A DNA stretch of 64,000 bases, taken from NCBI GenBank assembly GCA_944389615.1, contig CALXNA010000001.1, positions 62,001-126,000 of the forward strand, in the 5' to 3' direction. Each line of letters starts with the position of its first letter. Position 1 is the first letter of the stretch. A program made the translations under genes and the position numbers. A model generated the notes under the pieces. That model made no database searches. It saw nothing but the letters and a program-made list of their open reading frames with translations, and was not told the DNA's origin. Source of the stretch: an uncultured Anaerobiospirillum sp. (GTDB taxonomy: Bacteria; Pseudomonadota; Gammaproteobacteria; Enterobacterales; Succinivibrionaceae). Of this stretch, positions 19,667-29,134 are shown one piece after another.

Positions 19667-20995
19667 TCACTCAATTTCCGGCAGCTCGTCCCAATGCGTG
19701 GTATAGCGCGGCGATAAGGCCTTTTGGTGCTTAAAGGCTTGATCTTGCTGCGTGCCCTGCGCCGCCCAAAAGACAGGGTGGCCGTGGTGATTGATGCGAT
19801 CGATGGCGGCCATCAAGCGCTCGGAGCGTAGCTGCTGCGCGCTACCATCGGTTGCCAGCAGATCAGCTTGGTAGGTGCGGCTGAGGCTCAGCTCGGATAG
19901 TACGATCCCGGCCTTGCTGTAGTGAAAGCCGGGGCGAAAGATGGCATCCAGCAATTGCCTGATATAACCCAAGATCTCACGGGTGTCGGAGGTGGGCACG
20001 CTGAGGTTCAGAGTGCGGCTGCCGCTGTACTTGGGGCCATCACCGAAGTATGAGGTACGGATGAAGACGGTCACGGCGCGACAGTATTGGTGCTGGTTAC
20101 GGAGCTTGTGGCAGGCGGCCGCGCCGTAATTGGCCAGTGCCTGCTGGAGCTCTTCGATTGTGGTCAAGCGCTTGCTGTAGGAGCGCGACCACATGATCTG
20201 ATAGCTGGGCGCGCGCCCCTCGTCGTCGGATCCACTGCCATTGTCCTCGTCGGGGATGGCGCTGATATTGTTGAGCTCGGCGACCGTGCGCATTAAGACC
20301 ACGCTATAGCGGCGCTTGATCCGGTCTTGGTCTTGGGCTGCCAGTTGCGCGGCGGTGGCAATGCCCTCATCGTGCAGTTTGGCACTGAGGCACCGTCCGA
20401 CGCCCCAGATGGCGTCAATGGGCTGGGCCTTGAGCAAGGTCAGGCGCTCGAGGTCTTGTAGCACCGAGCAGATGCCAAAGGTAGTGGCGCGCGCGACCTT
20501 GGCATGGTGATTGGCGAGCTTGGCGAGGGTCTTGGTGGTGGCAATGCCGATGCCGACCTTGATGCCGACCAAGGTGTCGATAGCATTGCGGATCTTGACC
20601 GCTTGGGCGATGGCCTCCTCTTCGGTGATGTGGCTAAAACTCAAGAAGGCCTCGTCGATCGAGTAGATGGCGCAATGCTCCGAGAGGCGCTCTAAGATGC
20701 TCATGATGCGCCGCGACACGTCGCGGTAGAGCGAGAAGTTGCTCGAAAAGCACACGATGTGGTGGCGCTTGATCAGGTGGCGGATTTTGAACACCGGGAT
20801 GCCCATCGGGATCCCCAAGGCCTTGGACTCGGCCGAGCGCGCAACGACACAGCCATCGTTATTGGACAAGACCAAGAGGGGCTGCCCCACCAAGTCCGGG
20901 CGGAAGAGGCGCTCGCAGCTACAAAAGAAGTTGTTGCAGTCTACCAACAGATAGACCCGCGCAAAGCGGTAGCTGCTAGGATCGTAGTACTGCAT
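19667..20995 (-). CDS. umuC: Y-family DNA polymerase UmuC-like
   Basis: About 442 residues. Translesion polymerase catalytic subunit: LLVDCNNFFCSCERLF (motif with the first metal Asp), VLSNNDGCVVARS, IPMGIP, the catalytic YSIDEAFLSF, then the GIGIATTKTLAKLANHHAK and WGVG regions. The C-terminal part contains the polymerase V little-finger region and a UmuC-type end. Start chosen at ATG 20995, seven bases after AAGGAGG; the longer ATG at 21019 would place this Shine-Dalgarno inside the gene. No umuD lies next to it and I see no convincing LexA box upstream. Confidence 0.92.
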   Translation of the reverse strand: MQYYDPSSYRFARVYLLVDCNNFFCSCERLFRPDLVGQPLLVLSNNDGCVVARSAESKALGIPMGIPVFKIRHLIKRHHIVCFSSNFSLYRDVSRRIMSILERLSEHCAIYSIDEAFLSFSHITEEEAIAQAVKIRNAIDTLVGIKVGIGIATTKTLAKLANHHAKVARATTFGICSVLQDLERLTLLKAQPIDAIWGVGRCLSAKLHDEGIATAAQLAAQDQDRIKRRYSVVLMRTVAELNNISAIPDEDNGSGSDDEGRAPSYQIMWSRSYSKRLTTIEELQQALANYGAAACHKLRNQHQYCRAVTVFIRTSYFGDGPKYSGSRTLNLSVPTSDTREILGYIRQLLDAIFRPGFHYSKAGIVLSELSLSRTYQADLLATDGSAQQLRSERLMAAIDRINHHGHPVFWAAQGTQQDQAFKHQKALSPRYTTHWDELPEIE

Positions 20996-21809
20996 CGCCG
21001 CCTCCTTGCATGACCTCACCCGTGGTTTCCATTGTCATAGTGCTGCGGCCCAGCGTCAAGAGCGCGGGCTCCACCGCGGGGGCGTTTAGATCACCACAAC
21101 CTTAGCCGGAGGTATTGCCTTTGTGCTAAGCCTTGATTCACCTTGATTCTTGGCCTGATTCGACGCATCTTTAGCGCGTTTTGGGGGCTTTTCGGTGAAA
21201 TTTGCGCCGCCGGGCTAGTTTTGTGGTATAGGGCGGCGCTTCCCTGAACCCAATACGGCCTACAACCACCGCGCCGCGTCTGCCGCCGCGGTGTGAGGAC
21301 GCAGCGTGGCCTTTGACGGAGGTGGCTGCGTCGGCACACTCGGTGGTCGCGGCGCCCGGGCTGAACTGCGCTGCCGCTCCTAAGCAGCGCATGTCGCGAT
21401 ATCTGTAGTTTAACCTGAGGCCGACCGTGTGATGATGGGTGCGCTGCGCATGTTTGGCCATACTTTTAGGGGGTGAACTGAACCGCCTGCTCGCCTTTTC
21501 TCCTTGGGCTGACTTTTGAGCGGATATTTTGCGGGGGTTGGGTTAGAAGTACGGTTTAATGGAGTCATGGCAGATGGCTGAGCCGTCGCAGCGACCTGCG
21601 GTGGTCTTGGCCGTGGTACGCCTATGTGGGTTTTGAGCGCAGAGCCGTCACGCAGGTGCGCGTGCCGCAGCTAAGGTAAAGGTGCCGCAAGTTATGTTTA
21701 GTCTGTGTTTTGAGCGGCCTTTTTCACCATCTGCTTATGAGTTGCACTTACACTGGACATAAGTTCAGCGTCCCGCACGGACGCCCCACTTACATAAGGA
21801 GAGTTAGTT
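20996..21809. other. Long intergenic region between umuC and the 642-residue gene
   Basis: 814 bp between divergent genes. I find no convincing coding frame. A 7-bp stem (CACCGCG 21267-21273 with CGCGGTG 21287-21293) and a TG-TATAGG -10-like sequence near 21212 are the only structured elements noticed. It probably holds both promoters. Confidence 0.4.
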
Positions 21810-23738
21810 ATGGATCCAACCTTATCCCACTGCCCAAGCACCGTCCCTGAGGTGCCGGTTGATACCACCACGGCCAGCGCCGCATCGGCTCCCGCCCTTG
21901 GCTCTGAACCTGCCACCACCACCGAGATGACCGGCGCGCTCGTTGTCGAGACCAGCACCGCCACCGCCGCTGAGGCACAGGCTGCTGAGGCACACGCTGC
22001 TGAGGCGAAGGCCGATACTTCCACTGAGGATTCGGATGCGCAGGCGGCGGAACGCGCCGCGCGTGCCGCTCAGCGCAAGGCCTTAAAGCAGCGCTGCCAC
22101 GGTCACGCCTCCCATGGCGCTTCCTCTTATTACTACAGCGTCCCAGCCGGGCGTGAAGCCCTGCCGGTGCCACCGGAGAGCGAGCGCGAGAAGATCTGCA
22201 GCTTCCAGCCGACCTGCGCCCCGCAAAACATCCGCCTGCGCAAGTACCTCCGTACCGTGCGGGCTCTTGAGGTCACCACCCCCGATGGCACGGTTACCTT
22301 GATCAAGCTCAAGCCGGGCACCTACGAGGAACATCTGGCGCTCTCTCAGGTCACGGAGCTTTTGCGCGCGAGCAAGCGTGATTTGCTCGAGGAGAGCATG
22401 CACGACCGCTTCATCGCCCCAGCCGGTCTGCTGCCTGAAGATCACCACCGGGTGACCTACCTCATCAACAGCTTAGGCCCAACCCATATCTTAGCTTGGG
22501 CCCGGGACATTGAGCTGCCGGTCTATCAGGCCTTGGCCCAAGAGGTGATCGGCGCATGGCACGATCCGTTTGCCGAGGGCTTAGAGTGCTGCCGCAGAGA
22601 GGTGCCGCTCAGGCCCAATGCCACGGCCCTCAAGCCGTACCAGCAAGCCTTAAGTGAGCGCGCCGCGCACTGGCCAGAAGCCCTGCGCCCGCTCTTAGGC
22701 GACCTGATCAAGGTCTTAAAGGAGTGCCTGCCGTCCAAGCTGCACGATTACCTCGTGCTGTTACAGCGCTTGCTGCAACTGAGCTCGCAGGACTTGCACG
22801 CCGCCTTGTTGACCTTAGGCCAGAGCTTGCCAAAGTTCTTTGCCTTGGCCGCCTTAGTCAAGCCGCAGGCGTGGGAACAGTCCGGATGCAACATGCACCA
22901 GTTCTTGCAGGCCACCTCCATCCAGCTCAAGAAGGCTACCAAGAAGACCAGCAAGAAGACCAGCGCCAAGGCTGATGCCAAGGCCGAGGCCAAAGCTGAC
23001 GCTAAGACTGAGACCAAGGACTCCACCAAGGCCGCCAAGGCTAACACCAAGAAGCGCCCTCAGGCTGCCCCAAAGAAGTCCAAGACTTCCCGCAAGTCAG
23101 CTGCCAAGAAGGCCAAGTCAGCCAAACCAGCCGCAAGCGCTCCGAGCACACCAGAGGGCAGCGCCCCGGTAGCTTCGAGCGTCCCTGAGGCTCAGGTCGC
23201 TCCTGAGGCCTTAAGCGGCGCAGCGTCCCAGTCCGCTCCTGAGGAGCAGAGCGTCACCTCAGAGCCCAAGACGGCTGCAGCTTATCCAGCTGATGTCCAC
23301 CTCGAGTTAGAGGAGTTTATGGGCATGGCTGAGGGTAGCTCTTCAGACGTAGCCGAGGCAAAGCCAGCGGACGCGGCTCACGTAGAGGCAAAGCCAGCGG
23401 CGGCTGAGCCAGCTGACGCTGGGGCGAGCGGCTGCGCGTTCAGCACGCTGGCGCAGGCGGTACGTGCTGTGGTCGCGGATCACTATGATGGCGCTCCGGC
23501 CATGATCAAGGATGGCCTTAAGATCCGTATCGTCGAGGTCGAAGACAGCGCTGAGCTTGAGGACTGGTCGGTAGTTGAGGACACGGACTTAGCTGACGAC
23601 GATGAGGAGCTCAGCGCCTTGGAGCCGACGGTGGCTCAGCTGAGCGCTTGGGACAGCTCCCGCGGCCACAAGCAGCGTAAGCAGCAGCGCAAGTTGCAGC
23701 GTAAGCAGCGCAAGCAGGCCCGCCGCCACCATAAGTAG
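21810..23738 (+). CDS. Large disordered basic-tailed protein, function unknown
   Basis: 642 residues, ATG preceded by AAGGAG. Residues 1-95 are Ala/Thr/Glu-rich and disordered. About 120-370 is a more ordered helical part, with KICSFQPTCAPQNIRLRKYL near its start and no domain I recognise. About 375-440 is a Lys/Ala-rich histone-H1-like stretch with KKTSKKTSAKADAK. It then becomes acidic and Ala/Pro-rich, and ends with a Gln/Lys/Arg tail (HKQRKQQRKLQRKQRKQARR). Such tails suggest nucleic acid or polyanion binding. No signal peptide or membrane segment. It stands alone; a regulatory or nucleoid role is only a guess. Confidence 0.75.
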   Translation: MDPTLSHCPSTVPEVPVDTTTASAASAPALGSEPATTTEMTGALVVETSTATAAEAQAAEAHAAEAKADTSTEDSDAQAAERAARAAQRKALKQRCHGHASHGASSYYYSVPAGREALPVPPESEREKICSFQPTCAPQNIRLRKYLRTVRALEVTTPDGTVTLIKLKPGTYEEHLALSQVTELLRASKRDLLEESMHDRFIAPAGLLPEDHHRVTYLINSLGPTHILAWARDIELPVYQALAQEVIGAWHDPFAEGLECCRREVPLRPNATALKPYQQALSERAAHWPEALRPLLGDLIKVLKECLPSKLHDYLVLLQRLLQLSSQDLHAALLTLGQSLPKFFALAALVKPQAWEQSGCNMHQFLQATSIQLKKATKKTSKKTSAKADAKAEAKADAKTETKDSTKAAKANTKKRPQAAPKKSKTSRKSAAKKAKSAKPAASAPSTPEGSAPVASSVPEAQVAPEALSGAASQSAPEEQSVTSEPKTAAAYPADVHLELEEFMGMAEGSSSDVAEAKPADAAHVEAKPAAAEPADAGASGCAFSTLAQAVRAVVADHYDGAPAMIKDGLKIRIVEVEDSAELEDWSVVEDTDLADDDEELSALEPTVAQLSAWDSSRGHKQRKQQRKLQRKQRKQARRHHK

Positions 23739-24071
23739 GGTGGGGCGCAGCTCAGGGTTGAGGCCGGACGCTCGGTTCGGCCGATTCTGGCTTGCTTTGG
23801 TGCAGTTTGAGGCTGCGCGTGGTTTGGTGCAACGTGAGGCAGGGTGGTAGACTTACCATACAAGTATGGCAGTGTGGGCCAAACTTTGGGCAAGGCCTTG
23901 TGGTTTTTGGGTCAATAGCGTGATCTGGCGGCGCAAAATGGGGCAGAAGTGGCGCCGCTCCAGAGGATGATTGCTATACTAAGCTAGGATAAGTCTTCGG
24001 TTTTCATTGGTGCTGACCTTGGGGTGCACCACCAATGGTTCTTGGTCTTAAGCAAGGTGACACACCTACAT
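23739..24071 (+). promoter_or_regulatory. Leader of the GGDEF pair with an extended -10 promoter
   Basis: No gene seen. TGCTATACT (TATACT at 23975-23980) fits an extended -10 element about 95 bp before the preferred ATG at 24072. A weak GGCCG/CGGCC stem near 23763-23785 may end the upstream gene. Confidence 0.4.
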
Positions 24072-26756
24072 ATGGACAAGAATGCAGGTACGCCGCTTCC
24101 GGCGCCACGTACCTTAGAGCAGAACTCATCGCACGATGGGGATGCAGCTGCCGCTGCTGTCCTTAAGACCGCTTCGGCGCAAACTCAAGGGGCAGCTGAG
24201 GCTGCCGTCAAAACTGCGGTGCAACCAGCGCTACAACCTGCGGCGCAGGACGCGCCGGGGACGCAGGCGCCTAGTTCTGTGGCGCGGGCGCCGAGTGCTG
24301 CGCTTAGTTCTGAGGCGCAGGCGGCGCCACGGCGCATCAATGCGGCGCAAGCCTTGTCGGGGCGTACCAGTGCCATCATCCGCGGGCAATTGCGGCCGCC
24401 GAAGAGCGGCATCGTGGAGCCGCCTTCCAAGTCCCCATCGCTGACTACCTTTACTCCGGCGCAGACCGTGGCGGCCTTGTCACAGTATGAGGCGACTTTT
24501 GAAGATCCCAAAGAAGAGTCCCAAGGTGTCTTAGGGGCCAATCATCAGGCCCAGATGGAGCTACCGGAGTGGCAGAAGTTTCAGGGCGTGATTGCGCGGG
24601 CGCGTGCCCGGGCTTTGCAAAAGCATGCTTTGGTCGATAAGGGCGCCGAAGAGGAAGATTATAAAGGCAGCCTGCTCGATAAGATCCAAGCCCTCAAGTC
24701 CAAGATTGAGCACCACGTCACCACGGTCGACTCCGGCAGCGCGGTCAAGACCATGGGCGAGAGCCTGCAAGAGGGGCAGTTCAACGAGCAAACTGCGCAG
24801 AGTGCGGAGCAAGCGGACGAGCACAGCACGGAGCTGACGGCGCAGGCCGACCAGTTTGAGCGCAATGTCGATTCCTTGGTGGCAGCCGCCCGCCGCGATC
24901 AGGCGCACTCGCAGGCGATTCCCGAGCCGGTCAATCCACTTAATCACAGCGTTGAGATTCCGCTTGACGATCCGTCGGTGCGCGCGGCGATGCAGCCCCT
25001 GCGCTGTCCGGACTTAGATCCGGGTAAGAGCCGTGTTTTAGGTGGGGCTTATCTGCAGCCGCCGCAGCTGCAAACCAGCCCAGTACCGTATTGTGAGGAA
25101 AGTGCTGCGGATGGTGCTGAGGGGGCGCCTAGGGCTGAGGTGGATGTCACGGAAGTTACTGCCGCGGCGTTTAGCCATGATGGCCCCGTGCCGCAAGGCA
25201 TGGCCTTAGAGCAGGCCTTGGCACAAGCGCTGGATGAGGTTGCTCATCCGAGCGAGCCGCGTCCGTATCAAGAGCTGCCGCTGACGGCAGAAGGCAGCAC
25301 CTTATCGGACGTCATGATGACTGAGGATGGGGGAGAGGCTGAGCCGCATAGCGCCTACCGCGGCGGTTATCTGCCCTGCTATGCTCTCTATGACTTTGCC
25401 CAAGACCAATTCCTGTTCGATGAAGGCTCCTGCCGCCTGCTGGGCTTGACCTATAGCGGCGAGTGGATTCCGCATGCCCTGATGGAGTTGCAAGTTGAGT
25501 TTATCGACAAAGAAGAGATGCTCAACGTCCTGTTTAATCCGGAGGCCGGTGATAGCATCTTCTCGCATGTGCGCATCAACCAAGGCACTCACCAAGGCGA
25601 GCGCCTCTTCTTTAACGGCTCGGTCGTGATGCGCGATGATACCGGCATCGCCTTGCTGGTGTCGGGCTTCTTTGCCCGGATTCAGACGGATTTCCTTGAG
25701 TGCTTGGCCAAGATCAAGAACCACTCATCGTCCTTTGATATCGATGCCTATACCGGCGAGATTCACTTTGGCGTAGCGATCTATCAGATGCTGGGGCTCA
25801 AGCCTGAGGAGAGCCTGCCGCGCTCCTTGATCGAGTTTGAGAAGCGCTACATCCACCCCGACGACTTGCTTATCTACCGCAAGCAAGGCGACGTGGTCTC
25901 CAATCCCAGTTTGGGCGACTACTACGAAAGCATCTACCGTCTCAAGCACAGCGGTGGCTACTATATCTGGTGTATCGACCGCGGCTTAGTGGTGGAGCGC
26001 AAGCGCTCAGGCAAGGCCTCGCGCATTATTGGTACCACCACCAACATCGATGTGGTGCGCTCCAACTTCGAGCGCTTAAAGCGCACCATCTACCAAGACC
26101 CATTGACCGGTCTGCACAATCGCCTCTACCTCAACACGCGCAACAAATTCTTCACCATGGAAGAGAGTCAGCCGCTCTCCTTGGTCTATGTCGACATCTC
26201 CGGCCTTAAGGTCATCAACGACTACTTAGGCCACGCCAAGGGCGATGCCTTGGTCAAGCTGGCAGTGACGGTGCTCGCGCAGGACATCTTCTTAGACCAT
26301 GAGTTGGTGCGCCTGTCGGGCGATGAGTTCTTGCTCATCTTCCCGTGCTGCTCGCACGAGCAATGCTCCATCCAGATGGAGCGCTTTGTTGCTGACTTAA
26401 ATCGCCGCAACTCAGCCCATGAGTTCCCGCTGCCAGTCTTCATCGGCTATGGCATTGCCACCTTAAACGAGATCGACGACGGTGATACCTTCATGCGCTG
26501 TGAGCAGCGCGCCGACGAGCGTCTTAAGTACTACAAGCAGCAGCACCATGACGAGATCTACGACGCCTTGCGCTCCTTTATCGAGGAAATGTTAGGGCAC
26601 AGCATCGACCTCTCGGACAATCGTGTCCTCGACTACTTAGACCATGCAGATCAGGCGCAGGGGGCAGCTCCGCCGTCGGACGGCGCCGGAAGTGCGTGTG
26701 CTGCCAGTGCGGTCAGTGCGGGCAGCGCGCAGAGCCAAGGAGCGCAAGATGACTGA
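24072..26756 (+). CDS. PAS-GGDEF protein (probable diguanylate cyclase)
   Basis: About 894 residues. Residues 1-400 are Ala/Gln/Pro-rich and look disordered. About 420-540 is a PAS-like segment with GGYLPCYALYDFAQDQFLFD. About 550-670 is a PAS_3 fold with LKPEESLPRSLIEF, IHPDDLLIY and GGYYIWCIDRGLVV. The C-terminal GGDEF domain has DPLTGLHNRLYL and an active-site variant SGDEF at 749-753. SGDEF is known to be compatible with cyclase activity. No EAL or transmembrane segment, so a cytoplasmic sensor making c-di-GMP is likely. I prefer ATG 24072, with AAGGTG upstream, over GTG 24024. It overlaps the next gene by 8 nt. Confidence 0.85.
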   Translation: MDKNAGTPLPAPRTLEQNSSHDGDAAAAAVLKTASAQTQGAAEAAVKTAVQPALQPAAQDAPGTQAPSSVARAPSAALSSEAQAAPRRINAAQALSGRTSAIIRGQLRPPKSGIVEPPSKSPSLTTFTPAQTVAALSQYEATFEDPKEESQGVLGANHQAQMELPEWQKFQGVIARARARALQKHALVDKGAEEEDYKGSLLDKIQALKSKIEHHVTTVDSGSAVKTMGESLQEGQFNEQTAQSAEQADEHSTELTAQADQFERNVDSLVAAARRDQAHSQAIPEPVNPLNHSVEIPLDDPSVRAAMQPLRCPDLDPGKSRVLGGAYLQPPQLQTSPVPYCEESAADGAEGAPRAEVDVTEVTAAAFSHDGPVPQGMALEQALAQALDEVAHPSEPRPYQELPLTAEGSTLSDVMMTEDGGEAEPHSAYRGGYLPCYALYDFAQDQFLFDEGSCRLLGLTYSGEWIPHALMELQVEFIDKEEMLNVLFNPEAGDSIFSHVRINQGTHQGERLFFNGSVVMRDDTGIALLVSGFFARIQTDFLECLAKIKNHSSSFDIDAYTGEIHFGVAIYQMLGLKPEESLPRSLIEFEKRYIHPDDLLIYRKQGDVVSNPSLGDYYESIYRLKHSGGYYIWCIDRGLVVERKRSGKASRIIGTTTNIDVVRSNFERLKRTIYQDPLTGLHNRLYLNTRNKFFTMEESQPLSLVYVDISGLKVINDYLGHAKGDALVKLAVTVLAQDIFLDHELVRLSGDEFLLIFPCCSHEQCSIQMERFVADLNRRNSAHEFPLPVFIGYGIATLNEIDDGDTFMRCEQRADERLKYYKQQHHDEIYDALRSFIEEMLGHSIDLSDNRVLDYLDHADQAQGAAPPSDGAGSACAASAVSAGSAQSQGAQDD

Positions 26757-28191
26757 GGAAGTGCGCCAAAACGAGTGGGCGCGGACGGCCATGGCCCAAG
26801 ACAAGGCCCATTTTGAGGATGAAGCGCAGCTCATCTTAGGCGATGAGCGGCCCCATAGTGGCGTGCGCGGCTATTGGATCTTCGATGGCGCCAAGCGTCA
26901 ATTCTTGCTTGATGCCCAATGCGCGGCTTTCTTTGGCTTGGGGGCGCGGCGCGAGTGGATCGATGAGGCTGAGCTCTTAGAGTACCTAACCATGCGCAAC
27001 ATCGAGCGCTACTATCGCGTGATGGATACGCGCGATATGGGCTTGATCATCTTTGAGGACATTGAGTTCACGCGCGGCCCGTACGCCGGGCAGTCCTTTG
27101 TCATCAACGGCTCAGTGCTGGCGCGCTTTCCCAATAGCAAGGTGCGCTATGCTACGGGCTATCTCACGAAGAGCGATAGCTCGTACTCCGACTTCATTGT
27201 GTGCGAGATCTCAGGCGATGGCTTCTTTTCGTGGGACTGCGTCACCCAGACGCTGCATCTGTCTAAGGCCTACATCGACCTCTTAGGCTACGATGCAGAC
27301 GAGCTGCCGCAGACGCTCGATGAGTGGAGTTCTTTAATCCATCCTGACGATCGCGACATCATCGACGTGCAAAACCACATCTTGGCCTGCCCGGACTTTG
27401 GCGACAGCTTTGAGTACTGCGCGCGCCTGCGCCACAAAAACGGCAGCTACATCTGGTCGATTGGCCGTGGCATTGTGGTACGGCGCCATCCTGACGGCAG
27501 TGCCATCTCGATGCTGGGCACCTTCTCGGACATCAACTTAGTCCAAGACAACTTTGAGAACATCAAGCAGCTGCTCTACACCGATACCTTAACCGGCCTC
27601 AAGAACCGCTCCTTTTTCCAGCAGCACTTGGCGCGCTGGATCGATCCGGATATCCGGCCGGTATCGGTCATTTACGCCGACGTCACCGGCCTTAAGATCA
27701 CCAACGACGTCTTGGGCCATGCCGACGGCGACATCTTGCTGTTAACTGTGACTGAGGTGCTCAACACCGTCATTGAGCGGCCCTGCGATATCATGCGCCT
27801 TGCAGGCGATGAGTTCCTGACGATCTTGCCAAGCTGCACCCTCAAGGAGTGCACCGACATCATTGAGCAGCTGCGCCAATACGTGCGCACCCACAACGCC
27901 TTAGAGGGCGTAATGCCGCTCTTTGTCGGCTTTGGCTGCGCCACCTTGGGCGAGCAAGAAGGCGACACCTTGCAAAGCGCCATTGAGCGCGCCGATGTGC
28001 GCATGCAAGCGCAAAAGGAGCGCGAGCGTAAGGACAATTACATCGCCTTAAAGACCTACTTAGAGCGGCGTAAGGGCCGCCCAGTATCGATGCGCGATGG
28101 GCGCCGCCTCAACTACTTAAGCCGCGAGGAGCGGGCGCTGCGCGCCAAGCAGCTCCAAGCCGAGCAAGCGGAAGGTTCTGCCGCCCCATAG
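26749..28191 (+). CDS. PAS-GGDEF protein (probable diguanylate cyclase), second copy
   Basis: About 480 residues, a paralog of the preceding gene without its disordered N-terminus. A PAS-like segment (GVRGYWIFDGAKRQFLLD), then a PAS_3 fold (LHLSKAYIDLLGYDADELP, IHPDDRDII, GSYIWSIGRGIVV) and a GGDEF domain with DTLTGLKNRSFF and AGDEF at 352-356. ATG 26749 lies inside the end of the upstream gene with AAGGAGC six bases before it, so translation is coupled. The longer frame from 26644 would overlap by 113 nt and carries an Arg-rich N-terminus unlike the family. Both proteins probably read related signals. Confidence 0.85.
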   Translation: MTEEVRQNEWARTAMAQDKAHFEDEAQLILGDERPHSGVRGYWIFDGAKRQFLLDAQCAAFFGLGARREWIDEAELLEYLTMRNIERYYRVMDTRDMGLIIFEDIEFTRGPYAGQSFVINGSVLARFPNSKVRYATGYLTKSDSSYSDFIVCEISGDGFFSWDCVTQTLHLSKAYIDLLGYDADELPQTLDEWSSLIHPDDRDIIDVQNHILACPDFGDSFEYCARLRHKNGSYIWSIGRGIVVRRHPDGSAISMLGTFSDINLVQDNFENIKQLLYTDTLTGLKNRSFFQQHLARWIDPDIRPVSVIYADVTGLKITNDVLGHADGDILLLTVTEVLNTVIERPCDIMRLAGDEFLTILPSCTLKECTDIIEQLRQYVRTHNALEGVMPLFVGFGCATLGEQEGDTLQSAIERADVRMQAQKERERKDNYIALKTYLERRKGRPVSMRDGRRLNYLSREERALRAKQLQAEQAEGSAAP

Positions 28192-28201
28192 CTGGGGCGG
28201 C
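28180..28201 (+). terminator. GC hairpin at the end of the GGDEF operon
   Basis: GCCGCCCC (28180-28187) pairs with GGGGCGGC (28194-28201); the loop contains the TAG stop. There is no T-run, so it may be a weak or bidirectional terminator in the short gap to the convergent larE. Confidence 0.4.
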
Positions 28202-28258
28202 GAGCGGCGCCATGCGGCGCAAGTGGCGGGCTGCGCTACGGCGGGCTGATTGGCCTTG

Positions 28259-29134
28259 TTACGGGAGCGCTTGCGCCGCTAAGATCGCCTTGTCCATGCT
28301 GCCCGAGGCAAAGCCTTCGAGATCTAAGGTGTAGTGGTCGTAGCCGGGGATGGCCTGCAAGATGGGCAAGATGAAGTTGCGATACTCGATGGCGCGGCTT
28401 AAGGCGTCGGGATCGACCTCAAGGCGAATCAGGCGTGCCTCAGGGTAGGCCCGGACGCGGACATTGCGAAAGCCCAAGGCGTGCAAGGCCTCCTCGGCCT
28501 TACCCACCGCGGTGAGGGCTTCCACCTTAAGCTCGGTGCCATAAGGAAAGCGCGTGGCTAAGCAGGCATTGGACGGCTTATGCGCAATCTCAAGGCCCAG
28601 CTCTTGGAGCAGGGCGCGCACTTGCTCCTTGCTGAGGCCTGCCTCCGCTAAGGGGCTCTTGATGCCCAGTTCCTTGAGCGCCTGTAAGCCCGGCCGATAC
28701 TGCGTGAGGTCATCGGCATTGGTGCCGTCGATGACTACGCCGCAGCCGAGCTCGGCGGCGCGCGCTTGCAGCTTGCCCATCAGGGCCTTTTTGCACAGAT
28801 AGCAGCGATTGACTGGGTTGTGAGCAATCACCGGCAGCTCATCGAGCTCGAGCACCTCTAGGGGCAGGTTAAAGGACTGCGCCAAATCCTGCGCCTCTTT
28901 GAGCTCGTGCTGCGGGTGGAGCGTGGTATTGACGGTCAAGGCCACCATGCCGTGGGGCAGCGTGCCGTGCTTGCGGCGCAGTCCCAAGAGCACCAATAAC
29001 AGGGAGCTGTCGACGCCGCCGGAGAAGGCCAAAGCGATCTTGTGTGAGGCAAGCTGCGTCAGCTCAAGCTCAAGGCGCACCTTAGCCTGCGTGAGCGCAT
29101 CTTGCACCTCAGGCGCTAAGCTATTTTTGGGCAT
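28259..29134 (-). CDS. larE: LarE, ATP-dependent sulfur insertase of nickel-pincer cofactor synthesis
   Basis: 291 residues. LarE adenylates the carboxylates of the LarB product and replaces them with thiocarboxylates, using its own conserved Cys as sulfur donor in the well-studied type. Seen here: the PP-loop SGGVDSSLLLVLLG (about 38-51), NRCYLCKKAL, VIDGTNADDLTQYRPG, and KPSNACLATRFPYG, which holds the Cys equivalent to the sacrificial residue. ATG 29134 overlaps the end of larC by 14 nt with GGAGAG upstream, so it is translationally coupled. Last gene of the nickel operon. Confidence 0.93.
   Translation of the reverse strand: MPKNSLAPEVQDALTQAKVRLELELTQLASHKIALAFSGGVDSSLLLVLLGLRRKHGTLPHGMVALTVNTTLHPQHELKEAQDLAQSFNLPLEVLELDELPVIAHNPVNRCYLCKKALMGKLQARAAELGCGVVIDGTNADDLTQYRPGLQALKELGIKSPLAEAGLSKEQVRALLQELGLEIAHKPSNACLATRFPYGTELKVEALTAVGKAEEALHALGFRNVRVRAYPEARLIRLEVDPDALSRAIEYRNFILPILQAIPGYDHYTLDLEGFASGSMDKAILAAQALP

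Noticed and set aside
20996..21100. LexA box for umuC
   Set aside because: No CTG-N10-CAG with an AT-rich core was found near the umuC start.
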